Source: DATESN01 sp035270785 (GTDB taxonomy: Bacteria > Bacillota > Clostridia > Lachnospirales > Lachnospiraceae). From it: a stretch of DNA of 28,036 bases. Every line of letters starts with the position of its first letter. Positions within the stretch are counted from its first letter, which is position 1. Under the pieces are notes generated by a model. It was given only the letters and a program-made list of their open reading frames with translations, did not search any database and was not told the origin of the DNA. Both the position numbers and the translations under genes were made by a program. The stretch lies in NCBI GenBank assembly GCA_035270785.1, contig DATESN010000128.1, positions 1 through 28,036 on the forward strand, read 5' to 3'. Positions 15,180 through 23,050 of the stretch are shown piece after piece.

Positions 15180-15196
15180 CCATATAGGAGGATATT

Positions 15197-16042
15197 ATGA
15201 GCTATAAAATAGTAATTGATAGTTGTGGTGAATTACCAAATGAACTTAAGAAAGATAAAAGATTTGAATCTGTTCCATTAGGACTTGAAGTAGGAGACTA
15301 CAGCATTATGGATGATGAAAGTTTTGATCAAGCTCTTTTTCTTAAAAAAGTGGCAGAAAGCCCGGCTTGTCCAAAATCTTCTTGTCCTTCACCAGAAAAG
15401 TACATGAATGCATATCATTGTGAAGCAGAAAATGTTTTTGTTGTAACCTTATCTCGAAATTTGAGCGGTAGTTATAATAGTGCAGAACTTGGTAAAAAGT
15501 TATATATGGAGACATATGGAGAAAAGAATATTCATATCGTAGATTCTGAATCTGCTTCTGGTGGTGAGACACAAATTGCACTTCTTGCTATGGAACTTAG
15601 TGATCAAGGAATGGCGTATGATGAAATATGTAAACAATTAGATGAATACCGTGATAATATGAAAACATATTTTGTATTAGATAACCTAGAAACATTAAGA
15701 AAAAATGGGCGACTTACAGGAGTAAAAGCTTTTGTTGCATCTACACTAAACATTAAACCAGTAATGGGTACAGATGGTGATGGTAATATTATACAGTTAA
15801 GTCAGGCAATTGGAATAAAAAAAGGACTAAAAAAAATGGTTGAGACCATTTTAAATGATATAAAGTTCACGGATGATAAGCGTTTAATAATTACACATAC
15901 AAACGCACTTGCAAGGGCGGAACTTGTTCGAGATATGTTGTTTGAAAAGGCCAAGTTTGCAGATGTTATTATTATGGATACAGCAGGAATTAGTAGTATG
16001 TACGCAAATAATGGTGGAATTATTATAACAATCAGAAGATAG
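15197..16042 (+). CDS. DegV family fatty-acid-binding protein
   Basis: A 281-residue cytosolic protein with a GGAGG ribosome site. The N-terminal IVIDSCGELPNEL strand, the CPKSSCPSPEKYM loop, the LSRNLSGSYNSA motif and the LDNLETLRKNGRL segment are standard DegV/FakB features. DegV proteins hold a fatty acid in a cleft between two domains, and FakB members present it to the kinase FakA. The S-G-S-Y loop contacts the carboxylate. No fakA-like gene is in the window, so its exact role is open. Confidence 0.88.
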   Translation: MSYKIVIDSCGELPNELKKDKRFESVPLGLEVGDYSIMDDESFDQALFLKKVAESPACPKSSCPSPEKYMNAYHCEAENVFVVTLSRNLSGSYNSAELGKKLYMETYGEKNIHIVDSESASGGETQIALLAMELSDQGMAYDEICKQLDEYRDNMKTYFVLDNLETLRKNGRLTGVKAFVASTLNIKPVMGTDGDGNIIQLSQAIGIKKGLKKMVETILNDIKFTDDKRLIITHTNALARAELVRDMLFEKAKFADVIIMDTAGISSMYANNGGIIITIRR

Positions 16043-16071
16043 TAAAGATGTTTTTATTTATGGAAAAAATT

Positions 16072-16118
16072 ATAGTTTTAGCCCATTCTCAAATAGGGAG
16101 TGGGCTAAAACTATTTAT
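16072..16118. terminator. Bidirectional terminator between degV and the DUF1294 gene
   Basis: A 14-bp stem ATAGTTTTAGCCCA (16072-16085) pairs with 16101-16114 and extends inward. The minus strand shows a T-rich tail after the stem (opposite the A run at 16063-16069), so it best serves the minus gene while also closing degV. Confidence 0.75.
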
Positions 16119-16408
16119 ATAATACCAAATTGTATTGGTAAGTTAATAATGACTAGGAAAATAATGATTTGAATTATTAGGATGGCAGGCATTCCGTACA
16201 CAAAATACCAACGTCTGGTTTTATGACGAAACAACTGCATTCCCAGTATAGAACCAATGCTTCCACCAATCATTGCCACAGTAAAAAGTGAGGATTCGGG
16301 AATTCTAAAAGTTTGTTTTATTGCCTTTTTCTTATCAATCCCCATCATGGAAAAACCAACAAAATTAATAATTAATATATATGATACTAAAAATTCAATT
16401 ACGCCCAT
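16115..16408 (-). CDS. DUF1294 small membrane protein
   Basis: A 97-residue minus-strand protein. ATG at 16408 is preferred to GTG 16417 because AGGTG lies six bases upstream of the ATG. Two or three hydrophobic helices (about 4-22, 42-57 and 72-92) flank the conserved GIDKKKAIK, RIPE, GGSIGSILGM and FRHKTRRWYF motifs of DUF1294. The family is often fused to cold-shock domains elsewhere but is alone here. Function is unknown. The gene lies just downstream of argG on the same strand and could be read with it. Confidence 0.82.
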   Translation of the reverse strand: MGVIEFLVSYILIINFVGFSMMGIDKKKAIKQTFRIPESSLFTVAMIGGSIGSILGMQLFRHKTRRWYFVYGMPAILIIQIIIFLVIINLPIQFGII

Positions 16409-16444
16409 AGTTAACACCTATTTTTGTATATGTCTGATTCGTTG

Positions 16445-17668
16445 TTACTTATTATTATTAGCAATTTCTTGCATTTTCATGGCACGTACTTTGCAAGAAA
16501 GACCGAATAAATTAATAAAACCTTCAGCATCATGATGATCATATAATTCACCAGTTGTAAAGGATGCAATGCTCTCGTTATAAAGAGAGTATGGAGAAGT
16601 TGTTCCGGCTTTTGTAATATTTCCTTTAAAAAGTTTGAACTTCACTTCACCAGTAACATATTCCTGGGTTGATTCAATAAATGCTTGAACAGCCTCACGA
16701 AGGGGTGTAAACCATTTGCCTTCATATACAATATCAGCTAACTTATTACCCATCTCTTTTTTTACTGTATAGGTGTCACGATCTAAGATTAGTTCCTCTA
16801 ATTGTTGATGAGCTTCCATCAGAATAGTTCCACCAGGAGTCTCATATACACCACGGGATTTCATCCCAACCACACGGTTCTCAACAATATCAATAATACC
16901 AATTCCATGTTTTCCACCAAGAATATTAAGTTCGCAAATAATATCAGAGACTTTCATTTTCTTGCCATTAACGCTTGTAGGAATACCCTTTTCAAATGTC
17001 ATAGATACATATTGTGCAACATCTGGCGCTTTTTCTGGAGTGGTACCAAGAACCAATAAGTGATCATAATCTGGTTCATTTGCCGGATCTTCCAATTCTA
17101 AGCCTTCATGGCTAATATGCCAAATATTTCGGTCGCGACTATAACTATTATTAGCGGAAAAAGGTAAGTCAATTCCATGAGCTTTACAATATTCGATTTC
17201 GGATTCCCTAGAATCCATAGTCCATTTATCATTTCTCCATGCAGCAATAATTTTGATATCAGGTGCAAGAGCTTTAATACCAAGTTCAAAACGGATTTGA
17301 TCATTTCCTTTACCAGTAGCTCCATGACAAATGGCAGTAGCACCCTCTTTTCTTGCTATTTCCACTAAACGTTTTGTAATAACAGGTCTAGCCATGGAAG
17401 TACCAAGTAAGTACTTATTTTCATAAATTGCATTTCCTTGTACACATGGTACAACATATTCATCACAGAATTCATCAATGACATCTTCAATATATAATTT
17501 TTCTGCCCCACATAGTTTTGCTCTTTCCTCTAAACCATCCAATTCTTCCCCTTGACCACAATCGATACAAACACAAACAACGTCATAATCAAAGTTTTCT
17601 TTTAACCAAGGGATAATGGCAGTTGTGTCTAGTCCACCAGAGTATGCTAAAATAACTTTTTCTTTCAT
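16445..17668 (-). CDS. argG: Argininosuccinate synthase
   Basis: A 407-residue protein on the minus strand. Its start ATG at 17668 is preceded by GGAGGAG; the 40-residue upward extension of the open frame is upstream DNA. The ATP-binding AYSGGLDTTAIIPWL opens the protein, and GTSMARPVI, CHGATGKGNDQIRFE and DSRESEIEYCK match the citrulline/aspartate-binding core. It joins citrulline and aspartate with ATP to make argininosuccinate. argH is not adjacent. It is divergent from argC across a region with ARG-box-like dyads. Confidence 0.96.
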   Translation of the reverse strand: MKEKVILAYSGGLDTTAIIPWLKENFDYDVVCVCIDCGQGEELDGLEERAKLCGAEKLYIEDVIDEFCDEYVVPCVQGNAIYENKYLLGTSMARPVITKRLVEIARKEGATAICHGATGKGNDQIRFELGIKALAPDIKIIAAWRNDKWTMDSRESEIEYCKAHGIDLPFSANNSYSRDRNIWHISHEGLELEDPANEPDYDHLLVLGTTPEKAPDVAQYVSMTFEKGIPTSVNGKKMKVSDIICELNILGGKHGIGIIDIVENRVVGMKSRGVYETPGGTILMEAHQQLEELILDRDTYTVKKEMGNKLADIVYEGKWFTPLREAVQAFIESTQEYVTGEVKFKLFKGNITKAGTTSPYSLYNESIASFTTGELYDHHDAEGFINLFGLSCKVRAMKMQEIANNNK

Positions 17669-17705
17669 AAGATCTCCTCCAAAATTGATTTCATGTTCTG
17701 CAACT

Positions 17706-17754
17706 AATATACAACATAAATTCTTCAATTGCAAGCATGATTTTATGCATAAAA
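17706..17754 (-). promoter_or_regulatory. argG promoter with adjacent ARG-box-like dyad
   Basis: Minus-strand TTGCAA (17729-17734) and TATATT (17706-17711) are exactly 17 nt apart. Six bases farther upstream lies the dyad TTTTATGCATAAAA (17741-17754), similar to an ArgR operator half-site pair. The transcript would start roughly 30 bases before the argG ATG. Confidence 0.6.
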
Positions 17755-17795
17755 AGAAGATATAATTGTAGTTATATGTATAAAGCAAATAATAC

Positions 17796-17832
17796 TTGCA
17801 TATTATACAAATCCAATGTATAATTATGCAAT
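17796..17832 (+). promoter_or_regulatory. argC promoter overlapped by two ARG boxes
   Basis: TTGCAT (17796-17801) and TATAAT (17819-17824) are 17 nt apart. Two near-palindromes cover them: TTGCATATTATACAA (17796-17810) on the -35 and TGTATAATTATGCA (17817-17830) on the -10. The second matches the ArgR/AhrC consensus TGnATAATTATnCA. Their tandem spacing resembles known paired ARG boxes, so arginine-dependent repression is the clear prediction. Confidence 0.65.
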
Positions 17833-18002
17833 CCGAAACAAGTAAGAAACCATTGAGTAATTAAAAAATTTAAAGTATGATAAAAAGTAAGGTTTCCTAA
17901 CCGACAGGAACGCTTAAGTGCGTATATTTAAATTAGGTTGAATAAAAAGGCATATTCAACTGGTAATGAAGTGACGTTTGCAACGTGCAGGTGGATAGTA
18001 AA
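17831..18002 (+). promoter_or_regulatory. Long structured leader of argC
   Basis: About 170 nt lie between the predicted start site and argC and hold no gene. Visible pairings are GGTT/AACC (17891-17902), ACGC/GCGT (17910-17923), a perfect 8-bp stem 17937-17944 with 17953-17960, and ACGTT/AACGT (17974-17986) just ahead of the AGGTGG ribosome site. CCTAA near 17896 can also pair with TTAGG near 17933, a possible pseudoknot. I could not match it to a known riboswitch or T-box. Confidence 0.4.
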
Positions 18003-19058
18003 ATGATTCGTGTAGGTATTATAGGAGCAACAGGCTATGCAGGTGGTGAATTAGTTCGTCTGCTTATGGCACATAAAGAAGTAGAAATCAAATGGTTTGG
18101 TTCGAGAAGTTATATTGATAAGAAGTATTATGAAGTATATCAAAATATGTTTCAGATTGTGGATGCTAAATGCATGGATGATGACATGAACCAACTAGCA
18201 AATGTCGTTGACCTTATTTTTACTGCAACACCCCAAGGGTTATGTTCTAGTCTTTTGAATGATAAGATTTTGTCTAAGGTAAAAGTAATAGATTTAAGTG
18301 CAGATTATCGTATTAAGGATGTTTCTACTTATGAAGAATGGTATGGGATTAAACACCAATCACCTCAATATATAGAAGAGGCCGTATACGGACTTTGTGA
18401 AATAAATCGCGAGGCTGCAAAAAAAGCAAGAATTATTGCAAATCCTGGATGTTATCCAACCTGTTCTTTTTTGTCTATCTATCCATTAATAAAAGAAGGC
18501 ATGATAGATTTAAATACTATTATTATTGATGCAAAAAGTGGAACGTCGGGCGCTGGTCGTGGAGCAAAGGTTAACAATCTCTTTTGTGAAGTGAATGAAA
18601 ATATTAAAGCCTATAGTGTTGCTTCTCATAGACATATTCCGGAAATTGAAGAGCAGCTAAGTTATGTTGCAGGTGAAAAGGTAATGGTTAACTTTACTCC
18701 ACATTTAGTTCCTATGAATAGGGGAATATTGATCACTGCATACGCATCACTCATAACAAAGGGGGATGGATCAATTCCTTCTTATGAAGAAGTGAGAGCA
18801 GCATACGATAAGTACTATAATAAAGAACGGTTTGTACGGGTGTTAGATAAGGATGTTTGCCCAGAGACTAGATGGGTAGAAGCAAGCAATTATGTAGATG
18901 TCAACTTTAAAATAGATGTAAGAACAAAAAGAATTATCATGATGGGAGCTCTTGATAATGTTGTAAAAGGTGCAGCAGGTCAAGCAGTGCAAAATATGAA
19001 TTTAATGTTTGGATTAAAAGAAAGCGAAGGATTAGAATTAATTCCTATGTTCCCATAA
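18003..19058 (+). CDS. argC: N-acetyl-gamma-glutamyl-phosphate reductase
   Basis: A 351-residue type 1 ArgC. ATG 18003 follows AGGTGG by eight bases and begins MIRVGIIGATGYAGGEL, the Rossmann NADP-binding loop; the GTG at 17985 lies upstream of that ribosome site. The catalytic Cys is C150 in NPGCYPT. It also shows KSGTSGAGRGAK and the HRHIPEIEEQL His region. It reduces N-acetylglutamyl phosphate to the semialdehyde. First gene of the argC-GNAT-argJ-argB-argD cluster. Confidence 0.95.
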   Translation: MIRVGIIGATGYAGGELVRLLMAHKEVEIKWFGSRSYIDKKYYEVYQNMFQIVDAKCMDDDMNQLANVVDLIFTATPQGLCSSLLNDKILSKVKVIDLSADYRIKDVSTYEEWYGIKHQSPQYIEEAVYGLCEINREAAKKARIIANPGCYPTCSFLSIYPLIKEGMIDLNTIIIDAKSGTSGAGRGAKVNNLFCEVNENIKAYSVASHRHIPEIEEQLSYVAGEKVMVNFTPHLVPMNRGILITAYASLITKGDGSIPSYEEVRAAYDKYYNKERFVRVLDKDVCPETRWVEASNYVDVNFKIDVRTKRIIMMGALDNVVKGAAGQAVQNMNLMFGLKESEGLELIPMFP

Positions 19059-19076
19059 AAAGAGTATTGTGAGTAT

Positions 19077-19147
19077 GTTAAGGGGATAGAAAAAGTTAAG
19101 GGAATAGAGAAAGTTAAGGGAATAAAGGAAGTTAACGGGGTTAAAAA
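19077..19147 (+). repeat. 18-nt tandem repeat, four copies, between argC and the GNAT gene
   Basis: Copies start at 19077, 19095, 19113 and 19131 (last one 17 nt). The unit is close to GTTAAGGGAATAGAGAAA. Every copy contains a purine-rich ribosome-site-like core and the last one serves as the leader of the ATG at 19148. Confidence 0.85.
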
Positions 19148-19591
19148 ATGATAAAGATAATGACAATTGATGATTATCATATGGTTCATAGTTTGTGGAT
19201 GAAAATTAAAGGGTTTGCTATAAGAAGTGTTGATGATTCCAAAGAAGGAGTAGAACGCTTTTTACAAAGGAATCCCACAACCAGTGTGGTAGCAATGGAG
19301 GATGGCAAAGTTGTTGGTACTATTCTTTGTGGTCATGATGGGCGAAGGGGATGTTTCTACCATGTATGTGTGGATCCACAATACCGCATGAGAGGAATCG
19401 GAAAAGAAATGGTTGTAAAAGCCATGGAACAATTAAAGGAAGAAAGAATCAGTAAAGTTTCTCTGATTGCTTTTTCTCAAAATGATATAGGAAATGCATT
19501 TTGGAATCGCATCGGTTGGACAAAGAGAGAAGATTTAAATTATTATGAGTTTGTATTAAATACAGCAAATATTATGGAGTTTAATAAATAA
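19148..19591 (+). CDS. GNAT-family N-acetyltransferase in the arginine cluster
   Basis: A 147-residue protein with the GNAT fold: the acetyl-CoA pyrophosphate loop VCVDPQYRMRGIGKEMV near residues 74-90, preceded by a VVGTILCGHDGRRGCFYHV strand, and the late NAFWNRIGW motif. It resembles YpeA/RimI-like acetyltransferases. Its position between argC and argJ suggests a link to arginine or to acetylated intermediates, but ArgJ already supplies both acetyl-transfer steps. The acceptor is unknown. Its ribosome site lies in the tandem repeat upstream. Confidence 0.82.
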   Translation: MIKIMTIDDYHMVHSLWMKIKGFAIRSVDDSKEGVERFLQRNPTTSVVAMEDGKVVGTILCGHDGRRGCFYHVCVDPQYRMRGIGKEMVVKAMEQLKEERISKVSLIAFSQNDIGNAFWNRIGWTKREDLNYYEFVLNTANIMEFNK

Positions 19592-19662
19592 AAGTATTAT
19601 AAATGAAAATATGATATATGTGCATGTAAAAGTATATTAAAAGCATGCAGATGGGAGCAAAT

Positions 19663-20886
19663 ATGAAAATAGTGAATGGTGGAGTTACCGCTGCAAAGGG
19701 ATATGAAGCATCTGGAATAGAGGCTTCCATAAAGTATCAAAATCGCCGTGATATGGCTATTATTTATAGTACAGTTCCATGTAAGGTGGCAGGAACATTT
19801 ACATCAAACGTTGTAAAAGCGGCACCGGTTATTTGGGATAAGGAAGTGGTAGAACACTCGGAATTTGCACAAGCAATTATTGTGAATTCAGGAATTGCAA
19901 ATGCATGTACGGGGGTTCTTGGATATGATTACTGCAAAAAAACGGCACAATGTGCAGCAAAGGAATTGGGTATTCCAGAAGGCGCAGTATTAGTGGCTTC
20001 TACAGGAGTAATTGGAATGCAACTTCCCATTGATAAAATTGTATTAGGAGTGGAAAAGTTAGTTTCTACAAAAGGTGCTTCTATGGAAGATGGAACATTA
20101 GCAGCAGAGGCAATTATGACAACGGATACGGTATCAAAACAAATAGCAGTTGAGGTTATCATAGATGGAAAAATAGTTACCATAGGTGGTATATGCAAAG
20201 GTTCAGGAATGATTCACCCAAATATGTGCACGATGCTAGGATTTATTACAACAGATGTGGCAATTTCAAAAGTATTATTGATGGAAGCGCTACGAGCTGA
20301 TGTACAAGATACGTTTAATATGGTTTCTATAGATGGAGATACTTCCACCAATGATACGTTATTAATTATGGCAAATGGCCTAGCAGGAAATAAGGAAATC
20401 ATAGAAAAGGATGAAGATTATTGTAAATTTGTAGAGGCACTTCACGCTGTAAATACAGTACTTGCAAAAAAAATTGCAGGAGATGGAGAAGGAGCAACTG
20501 CACTTTTTGAGACAAAAGTAATTCATGCATCAGATAAAGAACAAGCTAAGTTGCTAGCAAAAGCAGTTATTTGCTCAAGCCTTACAAAAGCAGCTATTTT
20601 TGGACATGATGCAAATTGGGGACGTATACTATGTGCTATGGGTTATTCGGGAGCACAATTTGATCCGGAAAATATGGAACTATTCTTCGAAAGTGAAGCA
20701 GGAAAGATTCAGATTTATAAAGATGGAGTGGCAACTGATTATAGTGAAGAAACAGCAACACAAATTTTATCAAAACCAGAAGTGACAGTTCTGATTGATA
20801 TGAAATCAGGAATAGCGGAAGCAACAGCGTGGGGATGTGATTTAACCTATGACTACGTTAAAATAAATGCAGATTATCGCTCTTAA
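19663..20886 (+). CDS. argJ: Bifunctional glutamate N-acetyltransferase / ornithine acetyltransferase
   Basis: A 407-residue ArgJ. ATG 19663 has GGGAG six bases upstream and gives the typical start MKIVNGGVTAAKGYEASG; the earlier ATG 19645 is not supported. The self-cleavage/nucleophile site is T190 in HPNMCTMLGF, where the residue before the Thr is Cys instead of the usual Ala. It transfers acetyl from N-acetylornithine to glutamate, recycling the acetyl group, and may also use acetyl-CoA. It is followed after 23 bp by argB. Confidence 0.95.
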   Translation: MKIVNGGVTAAKGYEASGIEASIKYQNRRDMAIIYSTVPCKVAGTFTSNVVKAAPVIWDKEVVEHSEFAQAIIVNSGIANACTGVLGYDYCKKTAQCAAKELGIPEGAVLVASTGVIGMQLPIDKIVLGVEKLVSTKGASMEDGTLAAEAIMTTDTVSKQIAVEVIIDGKIVTIGGICKGSGMIHPNMCTMLGFITTDVAISKVLLMEALRADVQDTFNMVSIDGDTSTNDTLLIMANGLAGNKEIIEKDEDYCKFVEALHAVNTVLAKKIAGDGEGATALFETKVIHASDKEQAKLLAKAVICSSLTKAAIFGHDANWGRILCAMGYSGAQFDPENMELFFESEAGKIQIYKDGVATDYSEETATQILSKPEVTVLIDMKSGIAEATAWGCDLTYDYVKINADYRS

Positions 20887-20909
20887 AATAAAGAAAGAGG
20901 AAAACTATC

Positions 20910-21800
20910 ATGGATATCGAAATGAATCAATTATTGGCTAAAGCAGAGGTGTTAATTGAAGCACTCCCTTACATACAGGAGTTTAACCGTAAGATTATCG
21001 TTGTAAAATATGGTGGAAGTGCAATGGCTGATGAAGAATTACAAAAAAATGTCATAAAAGATGTAACGTTATTAAAATTAGTAGGGTTCAAACCAATTAT
21101 TGTCCATGGTGGAGGAAAAGAAATTAATCGTTGGGTAGGAAAAGTTGGAATGAAATCGGAGTTTGTGAATGGACTTCGTGTTACCGATGAAGAAACAATG
21201 GAAATTGCTGAAATGGTATTAAATAAAGTTAACAAAAGACTGGTATCTATGGTACAACAAATAGGAGTAAGAGCCATTGGTATTAGTGGAAAAGATGGTG
21301 GTCTTTTAAAGGTAGATAAAAAATATTCAGATGGAAAAGATATTGGTTATGTGGGAGATATTAAAGAAGTTAATGCACAAATACTGATGGACTTACTAGA
21401 AAATGATTTTTTACCGATTATTGCACCAATTGGATTTGACGATAATTTTGATACTTATAACATAAATGCCGATGACGCAGCATGTGCTATCGCAAAAGCG
21501 GTGGGTGCAGAAAAGCTTGCTTTCTTAACCGACATTGAAGGACTTTATAAAGACATCAATGATAAATCCTCGTTTATATCAAGATTAACAGCAACGGAAG
21601 CAGATCAATTAATGAAAGATGGGTTTATTGGCGGTGGAATGCTTCCAAAATTAAGCAACTGTACCATGGCCATAAAAAATGGTGTTAAAAGAGTTCATAT
21701 TTTAGACGGTCGTATTGCCCATTGTCTATTACTTGAATTTTTTACAAACCATGGAATTGGAACAGCAATTATTGCAGATGATGATGATGCAAAAAGTTAG
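20910..21800 (+). CDS. argB: Acetylglutamate kinase
   Basis: A 296-residue amino-acid kinase. Motifs include VVKYGGSAM (catalytic K33), VHGGGKEINRW (glycine loop), RVTDEETMEIAEMVL, NADDAACAIAKA and GGMLPKLSNC. The N-terminal helix of ~25 residues before the kinase fold (MNQLLAKAEVLIEALPYIQ) is the type found in arginine-inhibited hexameric enzymes, so feedback inhibition is likely. GAGGA lies eight bases before the ATG. Phosphorylates N-acetylglutamate for ArgC. Confidence 0.96.
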   Translation: MDIEMNQLLAKAEVLIEALPYIQEFNRKIIVVKYGGSAMADEELQKNVIKDVTLLKLVGFKPIIVHGGGKEINRWVGKVGMKSEFVNGLRVTDEETMEIAEMVLNKVNKRLVSMVQQIGVRAIGISGKDGGLLKVDKKYSDGKDIGYVGDIKEVNAQILMDLLENDFLPIIAPIGFDDNFDTYNINADDAACAIAKAVGAEKLAFLTDIEGLYKDINDKSSFISRLTATEADQLMKDGFIGGGMLPKLSNCTMAIKNGVKRVHILDGRIAHCLLLEFFTNHGIGTAIIADDDDAKS

Positions 21801-21822
21801 TAGGAAAGATGGTGCATGAACG

Positions 21823-23004
21823 ATGAAACAATACATAGAAGAAGCTGAACATTTTCTTTTACATACCTATAATCGCTATCAAGTGGTACTTGATAAAGGT
21901 GATGGCGTTTATTTATATGATATACAAGGGAAAAAATATTTGGATTTTGTATCGGGAATAGCAGTTTTTGCCTTAGGATACAACAATACAGAATATAACG
22001 ATGGGCTAAAAGAGCAAATCGATAAGTTAATTCACACATCTAATTATTATTACAATATGCCTGCCATTCGTGCTGCAAAAAAGTTGTGCGATGTGACTGG
22101 TTTAGATCGAGTGTTTTTTACGAATAGTGGTGCAGAAGCAATAGAAGGTGCCATTAAGGCAGCTAGAAAATACGCTTTTTTAAAAGATGGTAAGACAGAT
22201 CATGAAATAATTGCAATGAACCATTCTTTTCATGGAAGAACCATGGGAGCCTTGTCCGTTACAGGCAATCCTAAATATCAGGAAGCCTTTTTACCGATGA
22301 TTGGAAATATTAAATTTGCTACCATGAATGATTTCGAAAGTGTGAAGCAACAAGTGAATGAACATACTTGTGCGATTATTTTTGAAACAGTTCAAGGAGA
22401 GGGCGGAATCTATCCCGCTTCCAAAGAATTTTTAACGAAAATAAAAGAATTATGTGTGGAGAAGGATATTCTTTTGATTCTGGATGAAATTCAATGTGGA
22501 ATGGGAAGAACTGGCTATCTGTTTGCATGGCAAAAATTCGGCATTAAACCAGATATTATGACTACTGCAAAGGCATTAGGCTGTGGGTTTCCCGTGGGCG
22601 CATTTTTAATGACGGAGAAAGTGGGAAATAATTCCCTTACTAGTGGTGATCATGGAACAACCTATGGTGGGAACCCATTAGCATGTACAGCCATTAATAA
22701 AGTACTTGATTTATTTGAGAAGAATCATATAATAGAAAATGTGCAGAAAGTTAGCACATACTTAGAAGATAGGTTGGATGATCTTGTAATAAAATATGAC
22801 TGTATTGAAACTCGACGTGGTTCTGGTCTTATGCAAGGACTAGTATTTACAAAACCAATAGGAAATATTATTGAAAAAGCATTAGGAGAAGGATTAATTC
22901 TTATTAACGCTGGCCCAAATATTATCCGTTTTGTTCCATCGTTAGTGATTACAGAGCAGCACGTAGATGATATGATAACTATTTTAGAAAAATGCATTTA
23001 TTAA
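21823..23004 (+). CDS. argD: Acetylornithine aminotransferase
   Basis: A 393-residue class III PLP aminotransferase. The PLP lysine is K250 in TTAKALGCGFPVGAF, and the PLP-contacting D221 lies in LILDEIQCGMGRTG. NSGAEAIEGAIKAARKY and HSFHGRTMGALSVTG also match. It makes N2-acetylornithine from the semialdehyde. It begins 22 bp after argB and closes the visible biosynthetic cluster; argF and argH are not present. Confidence 0.94.
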   Translation: MKQYIEEAEHFLLHTYNRYQVVLDKGDGVYLYDIQGKKYLDFVSGIAVFALGYNNTEYNDGLKEQIDKLIHTSNYYYNMPAIRAAKKLCDVTGLDRVFFTNSGAEAIEGAIKAARKYAFLKDGKTDHEIIAMNHSFHGRTMGALSVTGNPKYQEAFLPMIGNIKFATMNDFESVKQQVNEHTCAIIFETVQGEGGIYPASKEFLTKIKELCVEKDILLILDEIQCGMGRTGYLFAWQKFGIKPDIMTTAKALGCGFPVGAFLMTEKVGNNSLTSGDHGTTYGGNPLACTAINKVLDLFEKNHIIENVQKVSTYLEDRLDDLVIKYDCIETRRGSGLMQGLVFTKPIGNIIEKALGEGLILINAGPNIIRFVPSLVITEQHVDDMITILEKCIY

Positions 23005-23050
23005 ATATAGCAAAGATTTCTTACGTAGCTATCTAATAGGAGAATGTTAG

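Noticed and set aside
17669..17788. Upstream extension of the argG frame by 40 codons
   Set aside because: ArgG families start at the MKEKVILAYSGG segment, the strong GGAGGAG site lies just before 17668, and the extension covers the predicted promoter.
17881..18002. T-box or known riboswitch before argC
   Set aside because: No AGGGTGGNACCGCG-type T-box, and no match that I recognise to known riboswitch cores; left as an unnamed structured leader.
18980..19189. Minus-strand frame with IPLTF repeats
   Set aside because: It is the reverse of argC end plus the 18-nt tandem repeats; no ribosome site or homology, so the repeat pattern is a by-product.
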